Part shown: piece after piece, positions 28,751-37,243 of the stretch
Numbering within the stretch: position 1 is the first letter of the stretch
Layout of the letters: each line of letters begins with the position of its first letter
From: Carboxylicivirga agarovorans
Lineage (GTDB): Bacteria; Bacteroidota; Bacteroidia; Bacteroidales; Marinilabiliaceae
DNA length: 64,000 bases
Direction: 5' to 3'
NCBI RefSeq assembly: GCF_050589845.1
Contig: NZ_JBNGPA010000027.1
Span: forward strand, 13,813 to 77,812
Translations under genes and position numbers: made by a program
The notes under the pieces: model-generated
Database searches by the model: none
What the model saw: only the letters and a program-made list of their open reading frames with translations
What the model was told of the DNA's origin: nothing

Positions 28751-28782
28751 AAAATTCCCGCATCGGGCGACGCGGGAATTTT
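28751..28782 (-). terminator. Intrinsic terminator of the pyrBI operon
   Basis: AAAATTCCCGC / GCGGGAATTTT stem 39 nt after the pyrI stop, followed by a T-run on the minus strand. Confidence 0.85.
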
Positions 28783-28820
28783 CTATTTAAGTTAGATGCT
28801 GAAGCACCTGGTCCATCTGA

Positions 28821-29276
28821 TTAAAGTACTTCTAAATGCTCTTCATTAGTGATTTTCTCACAATACTGACATTTTAAAGCTAATGGTTCCTTCTCAATCA
28901 ATGAAAACTTCGTAGTCATGTTTTCATTATTGGTAATACATTTAGGGTTAAAGCACTTGGCAATTCCTATAATTTGCTCAGGAATCTCAACCACTTTCTT
29001 TTCTACTACCTGGTAATCTTCAATAATATTCAGCTTGGCCGAAGGAGCAACCAATGCAATTTTATTGATATCCTCGTCAGCAAAATACTTTTTCGCAACC
29101 TTAATAATAGCTTTATGCCCCTGCTGCTTGCTCTTAAGGTTAGTACCAAATGTGATCTGGTTCTCAATTTTATCCAAACCAAGGATTGAGATTACCTTAA
29201 ATAAGTGAGTAGCTGGTATATGGTCAATTACAGTACCATTTTTAATCGCTCTAACGCTTAATTCTTTCTTTGTCAT
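28821..29276 (-). CDS. pyrI: Aspartate carbamoyltransferase regulatory chain
   Basis: PyrI is the allosteric subunit of aspartate carbamoyltransferase. It binds nucleotides (CTP and UTP inhibit, ATP activates in the E. coli enzyme) through its N-terminal domain and PyrB through a zinc domain. The 151-residue protein shows the N-terminal IKNGTVIDHIPATHLFKV stretch and the four zinc Cys in CFNPKCITN and CQYCEK near the C-terminus. It follows pyrB after 25 nt on the same strand and ends in a strong terminator, making a classic pyrBI operon. Confidence 0.96.
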   Translation of the reverse strand: MTKKELSVRAIKNGTVIDHIPATHLFKVISILGLDKIENQITFGTNLKSKQQGHKAIIKVAKKYFADEDINKIALVAPSAKLNIIEDYQVVEKKVVEIPEQIIGIAKCFNPKCITNNENMTTKFSLIEKEPLALKCQYCEKITNEEHLEVL

Positions 29277-29301
29277 GATTCAATGTTTTTTAAAATACGA
29301 C

Positions 29302-30210
29302 TTACTTTAATCCTAATATAGAAGCCATGATGGCCATACGTGCATACACACCATTTTCAGCCTGCTCAAAGTAATAGGCCTTTGGATTAGCATCCACATC
29401 GGTATGAATTTCATTTACACGTGGCAGTGGATGAAGAATTCGTAGATTGTCCTTAGTATTATCTAACATTGAGTTACGCAATACATAAACGTTTTTCACC
29501 TTTTCATATTCGATAGGGTCAGAAAAACGCTCGCGCTGTACGCGTGTCATATATAAAATATCAGCCTCTTCAATTATATCAGTAAACTCAAGATGCTCAT
29601 AGTATTTAATACCCTTCTTATCAAGGAACAGTTTGTACTCATCAGGCATCTTCAATGAGTCTGGTGATATAAAGTTAAACGTAGGGTTAAACTGTGACAT
29701 GGCCATTAACAAAGAGTGTACTGTACGACCATACTTTAAATCACCTACCAAAAAGATATTCAGGTTATCTAAAGTTCCCTGCGTTTTATAAATCGAATAC
29801 ATGTCCAACAATGTTTGTGTTGGATGCTGATTAGCTCCATCGCCTGCATTTATCACCGGCACATCAGATACCTCAGATGCATAGCGGGCTGATCCTTCAA
29901 GCGGGTGACGCATCACAATCAAGTCGCTGTAGTTACTTACCATTTTAATGGTATCGTTTACCGACTCTCCTTTGGATGTTGAAGACGATGATGAATCAGT
30001 AAATCCGATAATTCCACCACCTAAACGATTAATAGCTGTTTCAAAGCTTAAACGCGTACGTGTTGATGGCTCAAAAAACAAGCTTGATACCACTTTACCA
30101 TCCAATAACTTCTGATTAGGGTTGGCTTCAAATTCGGCTGCCAATTCCACAATGCGCAAGATTTCTTCTTTTGAGAAATCAGTAATGGAAACTAAACTTT
30201 TATCCTTCAT
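29302..30210 (-). CDS. pyrB: Aspartate carbamoyltransferase catalytic chain
   Basis: PyrB condenses carbamoyl phosphate and aspartate to carbamoyl aspartate, the first committed step of pyrimidine synthesis. The ATG at 30210 (MKDKSLVSITDF) gives 302 residues, the family length; an 11-residue upstream extension is unlikely. FFEPSTRTRLSFE (carbamoyl phosphate site), RHPLEGSA, NAGDGANQHPTQTLLD and HPLPRV (near the C-terminus) are all intact. Its start codon overlaps the stop codon of an upstream leader ORF in the arrangement ATGA, which suggests translational coupling. Together with the terminator hairpin inside that leader, it looks controlled by attenuation. Confidence 0.96.
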   Translation of the reverse strand: MKDKSLVSITDFSKEEILRIVELAAEFEANPNQKLLDGKVVSSLFFEPSTRTRLSFETAINRLGGGIIGFTDSSSSSTSKGESVNDTIKMVSNYSDLIVMRHPLEGSARYASEVSDVPVINAGDGANQHPTQTLLDMYSIYKTQGTLDNLNIFLVGDLKYGRTVHSLLMAMSQFNPTFNFISPDSLKMPDEYKLFLDKKGIKYYEHLEFTDIIEEADILYMTRVQRERFSDPIEYEKVKNVYVLRNSMLDNTKDNLRILHPLPRVNEIHTDVDANPKAYYFEQAENGVYARMAIMASILGLK

Positions 30211-30470
30211 TTGCTTAACTGTTTTGTGTGAGATAAATCCCACATTATTTGGTTTGGATTACTAATATTAATTGTAATAAGAGATGCTTTGAACGGGAAA
30301 ATGAGCACAAAAAAAAGACCTGAAATAAAAATCAGGTCTTTTTGAAAATATCTAAAAATAATAAGTTGCTCAACGTTAAAACGATTGAATGAGAATAAAG
30401 AAAAACGGGTTGCTAAACCATCTTTTCCCGGATGATTATCTGACTTTCGTCGTCTGAGATATTGATTCAT
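30207..30470 (-). CDS. Leader peptide ORF upstream of pyrB
   Basis: An 87-codon ORF (MNQYLRRRKSDNHPG...) begins with ATG at 30470, about 22 nt after an exact -7 element, and stops with TGA that overlaps the pyrB ATG (ATGA). It reads straight through a U-rich tract and an 11-bp terminator hairpin. The peptide is basic at its N-terminus and then rich in Phe, Leu and Ile, matching the U-rich codons. This is the arrangement expected of a coding attenuator like E. coli pyrL, but I see no sequence relation to it. An alternative ATG at 30482 would place the start almost at the transcription start. Nothing proves that the peptide itself has a function. Confidence 0.6.
   Translation of the reverse strand: MNQYLRRRKSDNHPGKDGLATRFSLFSFNRFNVEQLIIFRYFQKDLIFISGLFFVLIFPFKASLITINISNPNQIMWDLSHTKQLSK
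30309..30342 (-). terminator. Attenuator-type terminator inside the pyrB leader
   Basis: On the minus strand AAAAGACCTGA pairs perfectly with TCAGGTCTTTT across an 8-nt loop (30313-30342), followed by eight T (30316-30309). It ends about 98 nt before the pyrB ATG and lies within the leader ORF. The alternative reading is a distant msrA terminator, but msrA ends 260 nt upstream and a promoter lies between. Confidence 0.8.
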
Positions 30471-30491
30471 CTGTTGCCTCATTCCGGAGTT

Positions 30492-30522
30492 CAAAGGTAA
30501 GTATTTTATATGTTATAAAACA
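30492..30522 (-). promoter_or_regulatory. Promoter of the pyrB leader
   Basis: TACCTTTG (30492-30499, minus strand) matches TAnnTTTG exactly. TTG lies 21 nt further upstream, giving near-consensus spacing. Transcription should begin near 30485, just before the leader ORF. Confidence 0.65.
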
Positions 30523-30600
30523 ACATTTACTTAATACAAAGTTTACACAGACCTTCATAAAAACACCCTTAACAACTACCATTCAAACACTTAGATGACA

Positions 30601-31194
30601 TTACTTTTTTAACTTTTCTGAAAACAGTTTTTTAAACTTTTCCATTTTAGGATTTATCACAGCATTACAATACGGTTGTCTTGGATTGTTGGCAAAGTAA
30701 TCCTGGTGATAATCTTCAGCCTTGTAAAAAGTATCAAAAGCACTTACTTCGGTTACGATCGGATCTTTAAATATCTTTTCCTTTTCCAATGACTGTATCA
30801 CAAATTCGGTCTCTTTCTTTTGTGCTTCATTGTGATAAAATACCACCGAACGATACTGGGTACCAACATCAGCCCCTTGCCTGTTTAAGGTTGTAGGATT
30901 GTGTGTTGCAAAAAACACCTCAAGCAGGTCAACAAAACTCACTTTTTCAGGGTCATATGTGATTTGCACAACTTCGGCGTGGCCGGTTAAACCACTGCAC
31001 ACCTCTTTGTATGTAGGATTGGCACCTTCTCCTCCACTATAGCCCGATTCTACTTTATCAACGCCATCCAGGGCGTCAAAAAAAGCTTCAGTACACCAAA
31101 AACAGCCGCCTCCAAAAGTTGCTGTTGCTCTCTTTTGTCCATTCATATTTATACTTAATACCAGGGTTAAAATTATGTAACTAATTGCTCTCAT
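30601..31194 (-). CDS. msrA: Peptide methionine sulfoxide reductase A, exported
   Basis: MsrA reduces methionine-S-sulfoxide in proteins. The 197-residue product from the ATG at 31194 (MRAISYIILTLVLSINMNG) has a hydrophobic signal-like N-terminus; a five-residue TTG-started extension is unlikely. TFGGGCFWCTEA contains the catalytic Cys. GYSGGEGANPTYKEV, SGLTGHAEVVQ and DVGTQYRSVVFYH complete the signature. The signal segment suggests a periplasmic or membrane-bound form that protects envelope proteins. It is a single-gene unit upstream of the pyrB promoter. Confidence 0.93.
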   Translation of the reverse strand: MRAISYIILTLVLSINMNGQKRATATFGGGCFWCTEAFFDALDGVDKVESGYSGGEGANPTYKEVCSGLTGHAEVVQITYDPEKVSFVDLLEVFFATHNPTTLNRQGADVGTQYRSVVFYHNEAQKKETEFVIQSLEKEKIFKDPIVTEVSAFDTFYKAEDYHQDYFANNPRQPYCNAVINPKMEKFKKLFSEKLKK

Positions 31195-31280
31195 ATCTAT
31201 TTCTTTCAAGCATAACAGGGCAAAAAGAGGAATGTTTAATCAGGAATGTCGTCACTTGAAGCAATGACATACGTAAACAA

Positions 31281-31317
31281 AAAAAGCTCAAAGCAGGCTA
31301 TGCGGCTTTGAGCTTTT
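31281..31317 (-). terminator. Intrinsic terminator of DUF4395 gene
   Basis: AAAAGCTCAAAGC / GCTTTGAGCTTTT stem 19 nt after the DUF4395 stop, followed by a T-run on the minus strand. Confidence 0.85.
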
Positions 31318-31335
31318 ATACATTAATATTTTTAT

Positions 31336-31869
31336 CTACACCTCACAGGCATCGCCCATGCAATTGGGCTTTACCTCTGGTGCTTTAATGATCTTCAATC
31401 TTATGGCGCCATGGTACAGCTGGCAACCAACACAAATTCCAAATACAGACTCAAGGTATAACAACAGTAAACAGAGTAAACACAACATACAAACCGGTCC
31501 AAAATAGCTAACATCGTTAACCAACTGAAGCGATAAAACAAAAATGGTAACTGATAAAGCCAGACCTAAACTCCAGGCAAAACGCTTTTGAACAGCTCCA
31601 ATCCACAACGGGCTTTGGTTATAGGTCACCATTCGTGAAACCAGTGCTGTAGGAGAAAACTTCGGATTAATAAAAACGCCTATGGCGAAGTTAATTGCTA
31701 AAAAACCTGATATATAAGGTATTATTTCATACTTATTAAGGATAAAGCCATTTATGGAAGCAATGATACCCAGCAATAACATTATGCCGGCACTACCTCG
31801 CCAAACGCGCTCATCAACAACTTTATAACCTAATTCGTTGTTGTACTCACCAAAACTAAATATTGTCAT
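31336..31869 (-). CDS. DUF4395 membrane protein
   Basis: The ATG at 31869 (MTIFSFGEYN) is preferred over a 14-residue upstream extension because it follows a -7 element. The 177-residue product has about four hydrophobic helices, with conserved DERVWRGSAGIML, FINPKFSPTALVSRMVTY and FGICVGCQLYHG. A Cys-rich C-terminus (CMLC, CVGC, CMGDAC) is typical of DUF4395, sometimes linked to thiosulfate or sulfur-relay membrane proteins. The neighbours give no further hint. It forms a single unit with its own terminator. Confidence 0.85.
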   Translation of the reverse strand: MTIFSFGEYNNELGYKVVDERVWRGSAGIMLLLGIIASINGFILNKYEIIPYISGFLAINFAIGVFINPKFSPTALVSRMVTYNQSPLWIGAVQKRFAWSLGLALSVTIFVLSLQLVNDVSYFGPVCMLCLLCLLLLYLESVFGICVGCQLYHGAIRLKIIKAPEVKPNCMGDACEV

Positions 31870-31896
31870 ATTATTCTGTTTAAATTTTGTTGGAAG

Positions 31897-31904
31897 CAAA
31901 ACTA
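31897..31904 (-). promoter_or_regulatory. -7 promoter element for DUF4395 gene
   Basis: TAGTTTTG on the minus strand is an exact TAnnTTTG match, 27 nt before the chosen ATG, which supports that start over the longer one. Confidence 0.6.
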
Positions 31905-31981
31905 ATAACATTCAGGAATTTTAAGTGTTAAGAGCATGCTAATTTATATATTGATCTCATCGTTGATAGCGATGACATGAG

Positions 31982-32464
31982 TTACAGCTTAATCAAATCT
32001 TTTAGCTCCCCCTTTATTGCAGAAAGCAAATTATTGATCTCAATTTCTATGATCTGACCTTTTTTACCTCCACTCACAATAACTTTAGCCTGTTGTTCTG
32101 AACTCAACTCAAGAAAAGTAGGGAATTGTTTTTTCATACCAATTGGCGAACAGCCGCCTTTGACATACCCGGTGTATTTCAGGAGATCTTTATGAGGTAA
32201 CATCTCAATCTTCTTTTCTCCAGCCGCAAGTGCCGCTTTTTTTAAGTCTAACTCACTGCTAATGGGAATTATAAAGACATACAATTCATGTTTCGTACTT
32301 CTGGCTACCAGTGTTTTGTGCACGAGCTTAACATCACGCTTATTCAGACGGGCTACCAAGGTACCATCTGTATTTTCATCGTCGGTATAATAATGAAAAG
32401 ACGCATACTCAACCTTGTTTCGATCAAGAATACGCATTGCATTTGTCTTTGTTTGTTTTGCCAT
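31982..32464 (-). CDS. ybaK: Cys-tRNA(Pro) deacylase, YbaK type
   Basis: YbaK hydrolyses Cys mischarged on tRNA(Pro), a trans-editing activity. The ATG at 32464 (MAKQTKTNAMRILD) gives 160 residues, the usual length. TLVARSTKHELYVFIIPIS, KYTGYVKGGCSPIGMKK and VIVSGGKKGQIIEI match the family; the Lys in HKTLVAR and the GCSPIG loop belong to the editing pocket. It is encoded divergently from rarA with 69 nt between the starts. Confidence 0.93.
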   Translation of the reverse strand: MAKQTKTNAMRILDRNKVEYASFHYYTDDENTDGTLVARLNKRDVKLVHKTLVARSTKHELYVFIIPISSELDLKKAALAAGEKKIEMLPHKDLLKYTGYVKGGCSPIGMKKQFPTFLELSSEQQAKVIVSGGKKGQIIEIEINNLLSAIKGELKDLIKL

Positions 32465-32505
32465 ATTGTAAGGTGTCAATGAGTACAAAATTAATTTTCA
32501 TTTTG

Positions 32506-32513
32506 TAATTTTG
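32506..32513 (+). promoter_or_regulatory. -7 promoter element for rarA
   Basis: TAATTTTG is an exact TAnnTTTG match 20 nt before the rarA ATG, in the short divergent region with ybaK. Confidence 0.65.
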
Positions 32514-32533
32514 GTCACATAAAACAATATTAC

Positions 32534-33817
32534 ATGAGTGGATATCCTCCCCTGGCTGAAAGAATGCGGCCTACAAACCTTGAACAATATATTGGTCAGA
32601 AGCACCTTGTTGGTGAAGGCGCCGTACTTAGAAAAATGCTGGATCGTAAAGTTATCTCATCCATCATACTGTGGGGGCCTCCGGGAGTTGGTAAAACCAC
32701 CCTGGCCAAGATAATATCTAAACAACTGGAGAGACCTTTCTTTGTTTTATCTGCCATTAATTCGGGTGTGAAAGATGTACGTGAAGCTATTGAAAAAGCC
32801 AGAAAAGCACGTTTTTTCAGTTCTCCCTCTCCCATATTGTTCATAGATGAGATTCATCGCTTTAGTAAATCACAACAAGACAGCCTTTTGGGAGCCGTTG
32901 AGGAGGGCGTAATTACATTGATTGGTGCCACAACCGAGAATCCATCGTTCGAAGTGATTTCACCATTGCTTTCGCGTTGCCAGGTATACGTTTTAAAATC
33001 ACTTGAAAAAGAAGATTTACTTGACCTGGTCAATAAAGTTTTAAGCACCGACATTCTTCTTAAGGAAAAAACAATTGATATTAAAGAAGATACCGCCCTA
33101 CTGCGCTATTCAGGTGGTGATGCCCGTAAATTACTGAACATTCTCGAACTGGTTACCAATGCTGAGATAAATAACGATAAAATTGAAATAACCGATGAAC
33201 TGGTAACCACACATCTGCAACAGAATCCGGCTCAATACGATAAAAATGGGGAAATGCATTATGATATTATCTCCGCTTTTATCAAATCCATACGTGGCAG
33301 CGACCCCGATGCTGCTGTGTACTGGTTGGCACGCATGGTCGAAGGAGGAGAAGATCCTAAGTTCATTGCACGCCGATTGATCATCTCTGCTTCTGAAGAT
33401 ATTGGACTGGCCAATCCTAATGCCTTGCTATTGGCAACTAACTGCTTTGAAGCCATTAAAATGGTGGGATGGCCCGAAGCGCGCATCATCCTGTCACAGG
33501 TAACCATCTATCTGGCCACCAGCCCTAAAAGTAATTCGGCCTACCAGGCCATTAAAGATGCCCAGGTAATTGTTAAGCAAACCGGTAATTTGCCTGTTCC
33601 GCTGCACTTGCGAAATGCACCAACAAAGCTGATGAAAGAGCTGAATTACGGCAAAGAATACATGTATGCGCATAGTTACCCCAATAACTTTGTCATCCAG
33701 GATTATATGCCTGATGAATTGCAGGACCAACGTATTTATCAACCACAGAATAACCCGCAGGAAAGCAAAGTGGATGAACGAATGAAATTTCTTTGGAAAG
33801 ACAGATTCAAGGATTAA
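32534..33817 (+). CDS. rarA: Replication-associated recombination protein A
   Basis: RarA (MgsA) is an AAA+ ATPase acting at stalled replication forks, related to the clamp-loader group. The 427-residue protein begins with YPPLAERMRPTNLEQYIGQ. It shows Walker A GPPGVGKTTLAK, Walker B ILFIDEIHRF, sensor 1 LIGATTENPSFE, and the C-terminal signature DPDAAVYWLARMVEGGEDP. All catalytic motifs look intact. It is transcribed on its own from a promoter shared back-to-back with ybaK. Confidence 0.96.
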   Translation: MSGYPPLAERMRPTNLEQYIGQKHLVGEGAVLRKMLDRKVISSIILWGPPGVGKTTLAKIISKQLERPFFVLSAINSGVKDVREAIEKARKARFFSSPSPILFIDEIHRFSKSQQDSLLGAVEEGVITLIGATTENPSFEVISPLLSRCQVYVLKSLEKEDLLDLVNKVLSTDILLKEKTIDIKEDTALLRYSGGDARKLLNILELVTNAEINNDKIEITDELVTTHLQQNPAQYDKNGEMHYDIISAFIKSIRGSDPDAAVYWLARMVEGGEDPKFIARRLIISASEDIGLANPNALLLATNCFEAIKMVGWPEARIILSQVTIYLATSPKSNSAYQAIKDAQVIVKQTGNLPVPLHLRNAPTKLMKELNYGKEYMYAHSYPNNFVIQDYMPDELQDQRIYQPQNNPQESKVDERMKFLWKDRFKD

Positions 33818-33908
33818 AAGTGACTCAAGTCTGATTCTATAAGACAATAGACAACTTGCTTTGTCCATAAGAATGCAAATGAATTAGTGTTAATCGCTTA
33901 TCAATTAC

Positions 33909-33916
33909 TATTTTTG
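33909..33916 (+). promoter_or_regulatory. -7 promoter element for kdsA
   Basis: TATTTTTG is an exact TAnnTTTG match 57 nt before the ATG. The leader contains CGGACTTCGGACTTACGG, a short repeat also seen near trmD. Confidence 0.6.
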
Positions 33917-33973
33917 TACTTCAATCATTAACAACGGACTTCGGACTTACGGAATTCGAACTAAATTAAAAAC

Positions 33974-34795
33974 ATGGATATTAATAAGATACCTAAAATC
34001 AAACATACTGATAGTGGCAATTTCTTTCTATTAGCCGGTCCCTGTGCCATCGAAGGCGAAGAAATGGCCTTACGAATTGCTGAGCGTGTGGTTGAGATTA
34101 CTAATAAACTTGAAATACCATACATATTCAAAGGATCTTACCGTAAAGCAAACCGCTCTCGCATTGACTCTTTTAGTGGTATTGGCGATGAAAAAGCATT
34201 GAAGATTCTTCGCAAGGTAAGTGAAACATTTGATGTGCCTACAGTAACTGATATTCATGCGGCAGATGAAGCAGCAATGGCTGCTGAATATGTTGATGTC
34301 CTGCAGATTCCGGCATTTTTGTGCCGTCAGACCGATTTATTGGTAGCTGCAGCCCAAACAGGCAAAGTGGTTAACATCAAAAAAGGACAGTTTCTGAGCC
34401 CTGAAGCCATGCAGTTTGCAGTTAAAAAAGTGCGTGACATGGGCAATAACGATGTGGTATTGACCGACCGTGGAACCATGTTTGGATACCAGGATATGAT
34501 CGTTGATTACCGTGGCATACCAGCCATGAAGCAATTTGATGTACCTGTTGTTCTGGATATTACACACTCTTTACAGCAGCCAAATCAATCAAGTGGAGTT
34601 ACAGGTGGTAAACCAGAGTTAATTGAAACTGTAGCCCGTGCAGGCATAGCAGTTGGAGCTGATGGCCTGTTTATAGAAACACATTTTGATCCTGCCAATG
34701 CAAAATCTGATGGTGCCAATATGCTTCATTTGGATCTACTGGAAGGTTTGATGTCCCGGTTGGTAGAAATACGAAAAGTAGTAAACAAGTTCTAA
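33974..34795 (+). CDS. kdsA: 3-deoxy-8-phosphooctulonate synthase
   Basis: KdsA condenses phosphoenolpyruvate and arabinose 5-phosphate to Kdo-8-phosphate for lipopolysaccharide inner core synthesis. The 273-residue protein has FLLAGPCAIEGEE, FKGSYRKANRSRIDSFSG, DIHAADEA, LTDRGTMFGYQ and DITHSLQQPN, the full set for this TIM-barrel family. It confirms a Gram-negative envelope. It is a monocistronic gene between rarA and a convergent histidine kinase, with a shared terminator. Confidence 0.97.
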   Translation: MDINKIPKIKHTDSGNFFLLAGPCAIEGEEMALRIAERVVEITNKLEIPYIFKGSYRKANRSRIDSFSGIGDEKALKILRKVSETFDVPTVTDIHAADEAAMAAEYVDVLQIPAFLCRQTDLLVAAAQTGKVVNIKKGQFLSPEAMQFAVKKVRDMGNNDVVLTDRGTMFGYQDMIVDYRGIPAMKQFDVPVVLDITHSLQQPNQSSGVTGGKPELIETVARAGIAVGADGLFIETHFDPANAKSDGANMLHLDLLEGLMSRLVEIRKVVNKF

Positions 34796-34799
34796 TTAT

Positions 34800-34829
34800 A
34801 AAAAGCACCGTATTATTCGGTGCTTTTTT
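34800..34829 (+). terminator. Intrinsic terminator of kdsA
   Basis: AAAAGCACCG TATTATT CGGTGCTTTTTT directly after the kdsA stop. It overlaps the 3' end of the convergent kinase gene. Confidence 0.85.
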
Positions 34830-37047
34830 CGTTTTTATCTTTTGGCAATAAGAGTCTGAACTCGGTTCCTTTGCCCTCCTGACTCTCCACTTCTATCAGA
34901 CCTTTATTCTTCTCTATCATATCTTTCGACAAATGCAGCCCCAGCCCGGTTCCTTTTTCTTCAGCTGTACCGGTGGTACTGATATAATCACTTATATCAA
35001 AAAGAACCTTTAGTTTTTCAGGTCTTATGCCAATTCCCGTATCCCGTATTGAAATAACATTGTAATCATCTGATTCATATGATGAACATCTCACTTCTCC
35101 ATTGGCATTGGTAAACTTAATACCATTATGAAGCAAATTGCGTATTACAAACTTAATCATATCCAGATCAGCATATACAACCAATTGGTGGCTAACATCA
35201 TTCTCGAGGTGAATTTGTTTGTTTTTTGCCAATATACCATAATTATCAATGGCTTCATTAACCAGATGTCGGGGTTTAAAAAACTGTGGTTTAACCTTCA
35301 TCTGTCCAAGTTGACTTTTTGCCCATATCAGCAAATCATCCAATAGCTTATATACATTTTCACTACTTATTGCTATCTGATCCACATAGTATTTAACCTC
35401 TTCCTGTGTATAGAACTCCAGGTTGTTTTTCAGCAGACTTGCAAAACCCAGAATACTATTAAACGGATTTTTAATATCGTGAGCAATTATCGAAAACAGT
35501 TTATCCTTGGTAGCATTGAGTTCTTTCAGCTTTTTTTCCCGTTCCTTTAATTGAAATTCTATCTCTTTTTTACTGGTAATATCTGTAACAATGCCTATAA
35601 TTTCCAATACCTGCCCGTTCACATCCCTTATAGGGGAAACATGCAGATCGCCCCAAAAAGTTGCTTTATCATTTCTGATAAATTGACATTCCAGATTGTA
35701 ATCATCAATTTCACCAACCAGTAATTTATTAAAATACATTTCGGCTTCATGCTGCCACAGAGGATGTGTCACCTCCAAATGACTGTATTGATACATGGCT
35801 TCCTTTGATCCAAAACCCAATAGCTTCTGCAAGCGTTCATTGACAAGTACAAACTTACCTTTTGGCGAAACCACGCCAATACCTGCAACAGTGCTATTGA
35901 CCACCGCATCCAGTTTATTCCTGTGTTGTATTAACTCTATCTCGGTCTGTTTCAGTGGCGTCAAATCCATACCTACCGATTGATATTCGAATATGTTTCC
36001 TGATGAATCAACCAAAGCCCTGTCTAACCAGCGCATCCATTTTACTTTGCCATTCTTTAATAACAGCTGATGCTCAACAACGCTAATGGGATTATCTGCA
36101 GTCAGTGATTCAATGGTTCGTTTTGCCCGCTCCTTTTCTTCATCAGGATACCAGTCATAAATACATTTCCCTACCAGTTCCTCTTTGTCAACTTCAAAGG
36201 TTTTACAATACTGTTCGTTGGCATATATTAAAAGACCGTCCTTATCAAAACGACTGATCAATGCGGGAGCATCCTCAACCAATGAAAAATACCTCTCTTC
36301 ACTGGCGCCAAGGGCCTCGATGGTTTGGCGATAAGGTGATACATCATAAAAGAAAAGGCAAATATTATCCTTGCCAAAGGGAAACGTACGATACTTGACA
36401 TACTTTCCCTGCTCCTTAAAATGCGCTTCAAAGGATGATTTTCGCTTGGATATTAAACGCAACCGTTTATCAATCACATCATTTTTAGGAAGTATCTCAG
36501 AAACCTTTAAACCCACTAATCCCAACTTTCCAATTACATTGCCGGCAGATGGGTTGGCACGTATCACGATAAAGTCTGTGACTTCTTTCTCTTCATTGTA
36601 TTGTGGCTGTATAATAGCAATGCCGATTGGGGAGTTATCGAATAGCTCATCCAGAAAATGATTATCCCGGTCCAGCTGACTTTCAAGTTCCCGCTGGCGG
36701 GTTATATCTTCTTTTACGGCAATGTAACCAGTTAATTTATCATTGATAACAACCGGACTTATAATTGCTTTTTCCCAGATATAAGCACCACTTTTTGTTC
36801 GGTTTTTAAAAATGCCTCTCCAGGTTTCACCATTTCTGATGGTATTCCATAGGTTTTGGTAGTATATTTCGTCGTGGTAATCACTCTTGAACAATCGAGG
36901 ATTTTGTCCTTTTATTTCTTCTTTTGAATAGCCATACTTTTTTACAAAACTTTCATTCACATAACGCACATTGCCTTTATCGTCCGTAAGTACAACAATG
37001 CTTTCAGAATAGTCTAATGCTTGAATAAGTTCATCGCTTAAATCCAT
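34813..37047 (-). CDS. Soluble multi-PAS histidine kinase
   Basis: The ATG at 37047 (MDLSDELIQALDYS), preceded by CGGGGAAAA, is preferred over a 17-residue upstream extension. The 744-residue protein has no membrane segment. It holds about four to five PAS units: VLTDDKGNVRYVNESFVKKYG (about residues 14-34), a second near DNSPIGIAIIQ, a third at DAPALISRFDKDGLLIYANEQ, a fourth at VAGIGVVSPKGKFVLVNERL, followed by PAC regions. The HisKA domain has IIAHDIKNPFNSILGF with the phospho-acceptor His. The ATPase domain has IRDTGIGIRPEKL and GTGLGLHLSK. No response regulator lies next to it, so it is an orphan kinase; the signal is unknown. Confidence 0.92.
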   Translation of the reverse strand: MDLSDELIQALDYSESIVVLTDDKGNVRYVNESFVKKYGYSKEEIKGQNPRLFKSDYHDEIYYQNLWNTIRNGETWRGIFKNRTKSGAYIWEKAIISPVVINDKLTGYIAVKEDITRQRELESQLDRDNHFLDELFDNSPIGIAIIQPQYNEEKEVTDFIVIRANPSAGNVIGKLGLVGLKVSEILPKNDVIDKRLRLISKRKSSFEAHFKEQGKYVKYRTFPFGKDNICLFFYDVSPYRQTIEALGASEERYFSLVEDAPALISRFDKDGLLIYANEQYCKTFEVDKEELVGKCIYDWYPDEEKERAKRTIESLTADNPISVVEHQLLLKNGKVKWMRWLDRALVDSSGNIFEYQSVGMDLTPLKQTEIELIQHRNKLDAVVNSTVAGIGVVSPKGKFVLVNERLQKLLGFGSKEAMYQYSHLEVTHPLWQHEAEMYFNKLLVGEIDDYNLECQFIRNDKATFWGDLHVSPIRDVNGQVLEIIGIVTDITSKKEIEFQLKEREKKLKELNATKDKLFSIIAHDIKNPFNSILGFASLLKNNLEFYTQEEVKYYVDQIAISSENVYKLLDDLLIWAKSQLGQMKVKPQFFKPRHLVNEAIDNYGILAKNKQIHLENDVSHQLVVYADLDMIKFVIRNLLHNGIKFTNANGEVRCSSYESDDYNVISIRDTGIGIRPEKLKVLFDISDYISTTGTAEEKGTGLGLHLSKDMIEKNKGLIEVESQEGKGTEFRLLLPKDKNEKSTE

Positions 37048-37199
37048 TTTTCCCCGATATACCTTATGCAAATAAGTAAAAATGAAAGTAAAACGCAAAC
37101 TATTACACTAATATGTCATTAACGTTAGTTCGTTTATGACATCTCAAAACAAGCCTTGCTAAACCTGTCAAAACTCACTTTCTAATAGTTGGGATTTTA

Positions 37200-37207
37200 T
37201 ATATTTG
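37200..37207 (+). promoter_or_regulatory. -7 promoter element for C69 dipeptidase
   Basis: TATATTTG is an exact TAnnTTTG match 36 nt before the ATG at 37244. It rules out the longer in-frame start at 37205, which would lie inside the promoter. Confidence 0.65.
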
Positions 37208-37243
37208 TGTCAGAACAAACATTTTCACTTAATATTATTTGAT

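Larger units (their letters stand above)
28350..28820. other. Intergenic region with tandem repeat
   Basis: This 471-bp gap between the divergently placed DoxX start and the pyrI 3' end holds a 22-bp tandem repeat (28530-28610) and the pyrI terminator (28751-28782). I see no ORF of note in the rest. Confidence 0.7.

Noticed and set aside
30309..30342. Terminator of msrA
   Set aside because: It is about 260 nt after the msrA stop and a promoter lies in between, so a leader attenuator fits better; read-through from msrA could still end here.
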